Origin: an uncultured Ruminococcus sp. | GTDB taxonomy: Bacteria > Bacillota > Clostridia > Oscillospirales > Ruminococcaceae | Length of the DNA stretch: 5,814 nt | Assembly: GCA_900553675.1 (NCBI GenBank) | Contig: USEH01000146.1 | Location: 1 to 5,814 of the forward strand | Reading direction: 5' to 3' | In this document: positions 4,649 to 5,814 of the stretch, piece by piece | How the letters are laid out: the number at the start of each line of letters is the position of its first letter | Numbering within the stretch: position 1 is the stretch's first letter | Position numbers and translations under genes: made by a program | Notes under the pieces: model-generated | The model's database searches: none | Told to the model about the DNA's origin: nothing | The model's input: the letters and a program-made list of their open reading frames with translations, nothing else

Positions 4649-4679
4649 GGGGAGCAAACTGAAAAGCTTGCTCCCTTTT
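4649..4679 (+). terminator. Intrinsic terminator-like hairpin before ftsE
   Basis: GGGAGCAA (4650-4657) pairs perfectly with TTGCTCCC (4668-4675) around a 10-base loop, with one more G-U pair outside, and is followed directly by TTTT (4676-4679). The U-tract is short. It probably ends the regulator transcript, or attenuates transcription entering ftsE if a promoter lies further upstream. Confidence 0.6.
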
Positions 4680-4701
4680 GCCGTCTTACAGTATTTTTCA
4701 A

Positions 4702-4730
4702 TTGAAGAACCCGCCATACGTTTGTACAAA
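4702..4730 (+). promoter_or_regulatory. Weak candidate promoter of ftsE
   Basis: TTGAAG (4702-4707) and TACAAA (4725-4730) are 17 bases apart, each matching the SigA consensus at four of six positions. It lies after the terminator-like hairpin, where an ftsE promoter would be expected. Transcription would start near 4737, inside the ribosome site, which makes it doubtful. Confidence 0.2.
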
Positions 4731-4752
4731 AGAAAGGATATTATGATTAACA

Positions 4753-5460
4753 ATGGTTGAATTTAAAAATGTTACATATACCTACCCAACCGGACAGACC
4801 GCTTTGCAGGACGTAAACCTGCGAATCGACGACGGCGAGTTTGCCTTTGTCGTCGGCTCTTCGGGCGCGGGCAAATCCACCCTTATAAAGCTTATTCTGC
4901 GCGAGCTTACAGCCACTCAGGGCGAGGTGAGCGTTAACGGCTACAATCTTAACAAGCTGAAATCGCGGAATATACCAAAGCTTCGGCGGACAATCGGCGT
5001 AGTCTTTCAGGATTTCAGGCTTATCCCCAACCTTACGGTGTATGACAACGTAGCGTTTGCACTGAGGGCGATTGACGCTCCCACAAAGTACATCCGCACC
5101 CGCGTGCCTTATGTTATCAGCCTTGTAGGGCTTGCAACAAAGGCGAAGTCCTACCCCAACGACCTTTCTGGCGGCGAGCAGCAGAGGGTTGCGCTGGCGC
5201 GCGCGCTTGTAAACGACCCCAAGCTTATAATCGCGGACGAGCCTACAGGCAACATCGACCCCGAAAGAAGCTACGAGATAGTGGATCTTCTTCGCGGCAT
5301 AAACGGCTGCGGAACAACGGTTTTAATGGTCACCCACCAGCACGACCTTGTTAAGTACTACGGCGGAAGAATAATAAATATCAACACAGGCTCTATTGTT
5401 TTCGACGAAAGAATACTCGGAGCAGACGGAGGTCAGGAAGATGCGACTGGCGAGCTTTAA
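4753..5460 (+). CDS. ftsE: Cell division ATP-binding protein FtsE
   Basis: FtsE is the cytoplasmic ATPase of the FtsEX complex, which drives conformational changes in FtsX to activate peptidoglycan hydrolases in division or elongation. The 235-residue protein has every ABC motif: Walker A GSSGAGKS (35-42), the Q-loop in FQDFRL (85-90), the signature LSGGEQQR (138-145), Walker B LIIADEP (158-164) with catalytic Glu163, and the H-loop His195 in VTHQHD. The N-terminus (VEFKNVTYTYPTGQTAL) is typical of FtsE. ATG 4753 is the only ATG giving that N-terminus, and an in-frame TGA lies just upstream at 4744. AAAGGA (4733-4738) is 14 bases away, longer than usual; an out-of-frame ATG at 4743 sits nearer to it. 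ftsX overlaps the 3' end. Confidence 0.96.
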   Translation: MVEFKNVTYTYPTGQTALQDVNLRIDDGEFAFVVGSSGAGKSTLIKLILRELTATQGEVSVNGYNLNKLKSRNIPKLRRTIGVVFQDFRLIPNLTVYDNVAFALRAIDAPTKYIRTRVPYVISLVGLATKAKSYPNDLSGGEQQRVALARALVNDPKLIIADEPTGNIDPERSYEIVDLLRGINGCGTTVLMVTHQHDLVKYYGGRIININTGSIVFDERILGADGGQEDATGEL

Positions 5461-5814
5461 ATATCTTATCAAGCAGGGGTTTAAGAGCCTTTGGTTCAAC
5501 AGAGTAAACACCTTTGCCTCCTTCTGCATTATAACCATATCGCTGGTGATGGTGGGACTTTCGGTTTTAGTCTCTGCCAATATCAACCGCATTATAGGTG
5601 CTATAGAAAAAAGGAACGAAATAATAGTCGTTATAAGAGACGGCACACCCGACAACAACATATCTATTTTGGGCGAAGAGCTTAAAAAGAACGACAATAT
5701 CTTTGAAATAAACTTCTACTCCAAGGAGGAAGCATGGGAGGATATGCAGGCAAACGTCAGCGAGGAGGAAAAAAGCCTTTTCCAGTACATCGACGGCAGC
5801 CCGCTTCCCGATAC
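5441..5814 (+). CDS. ftsX: Cell division protein FtsX (partial, runs off the window)
   Basis: FtsX is the membrane partner of FtsE. Its extracellular domain engages peptidoglycan hydrolases or their activators. Only the first 124 residues are in the window, with no stop before the end. The N-terminus MRLASFKYLIKQGFKSLWFNRVNTFAS is typical of Gram-positive FtsX. A first transmembrane helix is visible at about residues 25-46 (rich in I, L, V and F), followed by the start of the extracellular domain (EIIVVIRDG, then acidic and amphipathic stretches). ATG 5441 lies 8 bases after GGAGG (5428-5432), inside ftsE, and the two genes overlap by 20 bases, so they are translated together. The full family protein has about 300 residues and four transmembrane segments, so the remaining segments lie beyond the window. 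Confidence 0.93.
   Translation, partial: MRLASFKYLIKQGFKSLWFNRVNTFASFCIITISLVMVGLSVLVSANINRIIGAIEKRNEIIVVIRDGTPDNNISILGEELKKNDNIFEINFYSKEEAWEDMQANVSEEEKSLFQYIDGSPLPD

Larger units (their letters stand above)
4449..4752. other. Intergenic region before ftsE with two hairpins
   Basis: No credible gene in these 304 bases. Two TATAAT hexamers (4501-4506 and 4529-4534) lack convincing -35 boxes. They precede an 11-bp hairpin (4573-4609), a terminator-like hairpin (4649-4679) and then the ftsE ribosome site. A small independent RNA or an attenuated ftsE leader is possible. No known riboswitch, T-box or tRNA signature was recognised. Confidence 0.5.

Noticed and set aside
1..5814. CRISPR arrays, tRNA or rRNA genes, and transposase genes
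   Set aside because: No regularly spaced repeats, no cloverleaf with a T-arm GTTCGA motif, no rRNA-like conserved segments and no transposase motifs were seen.

Overview
The window reads as a chromosomal segment of a low-to-moderate GC Firmicute, most likely a gut-type clostridium (Oscillospiraceae/Ruminococcaceae-like). The reasons are strong AGGAGG-type ribosome sites, SigA-type promoters, an HPr with both His15 and Ser46 (the HPr kinase site typical of Firmicutes), a CdaR/PucR-type regulator and ftsEX. This placement is inferred from gene content and style; no species marker such as rRNA is present.

Layout. (1) 1-1324: rimM and trmD overlap on the + strand. They encode a 30S maturation factor and the tRNA m1G37 methyltransferase, the usual ribosome/tRNA housekeeping pair. 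rplS, which often follows trmD, is not here. (2) 1325-1957: a roughly 300-base spacer with a clear promoter and a leader of about 110 bases precedes ptsH (HPr), which ends at a strong intrinsic terminator, so HPr looks like a single-gene transcript. (3) 1958-2451: a small acidic antitoxin-like protein has its own near-consensus promoter and no visible toxin partner. It is followed within a few bases by a 101-base nested inverted repeat flanked by TA, which looks like a MITE-type element and also serves as a bidirectional terminator. (4) 2452-3060: a RelB/DinJ antitoxin and YafQ toxin module on the minus strand, with a 4-base ATGA overlap. Its promoter is a perfect SigA consensus with a palindromic operator in the spacer. 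(5) 3061-3362: an AT-rich divergent spacer with further palindromes, including a perfect 10-bp inverted repeat over the putative promoter of the next gene. (6) 3363-4448: a 361-residue CdaR/PucR-family transcription regulator. (7) 4449-4752: a 304-base spacer with an 11-bp GC-rich hairpin and an intrinsic terminator-like hairpin. (8) 4753 to the end: ftsE and the start of ftsX, overlapping by 20 bases. Together these form the ABC-type complex that controls peptidoglycan hydrolases; ftsX runs off the window.

How the parts relate. The core genes (rimM-trmD, ptsH, ftsEX) are ordinary housekeeping genes. The stretch from about 1960 to 3060 looks like an accessory insertion carrying toxin-antitoxin material and a palindromic element. 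HPr and the CdaR-type regulator could both belong to carbon-source sensing, but no sequence link between them is visible. I found no clear evidence of a wholly new system. The points most worth a second look are the orphan antitoxin beside the MITE-like repeat, the palindrome over the regulator promoter, and the structured leader and tiny overlapping ORF in front of ftsE.
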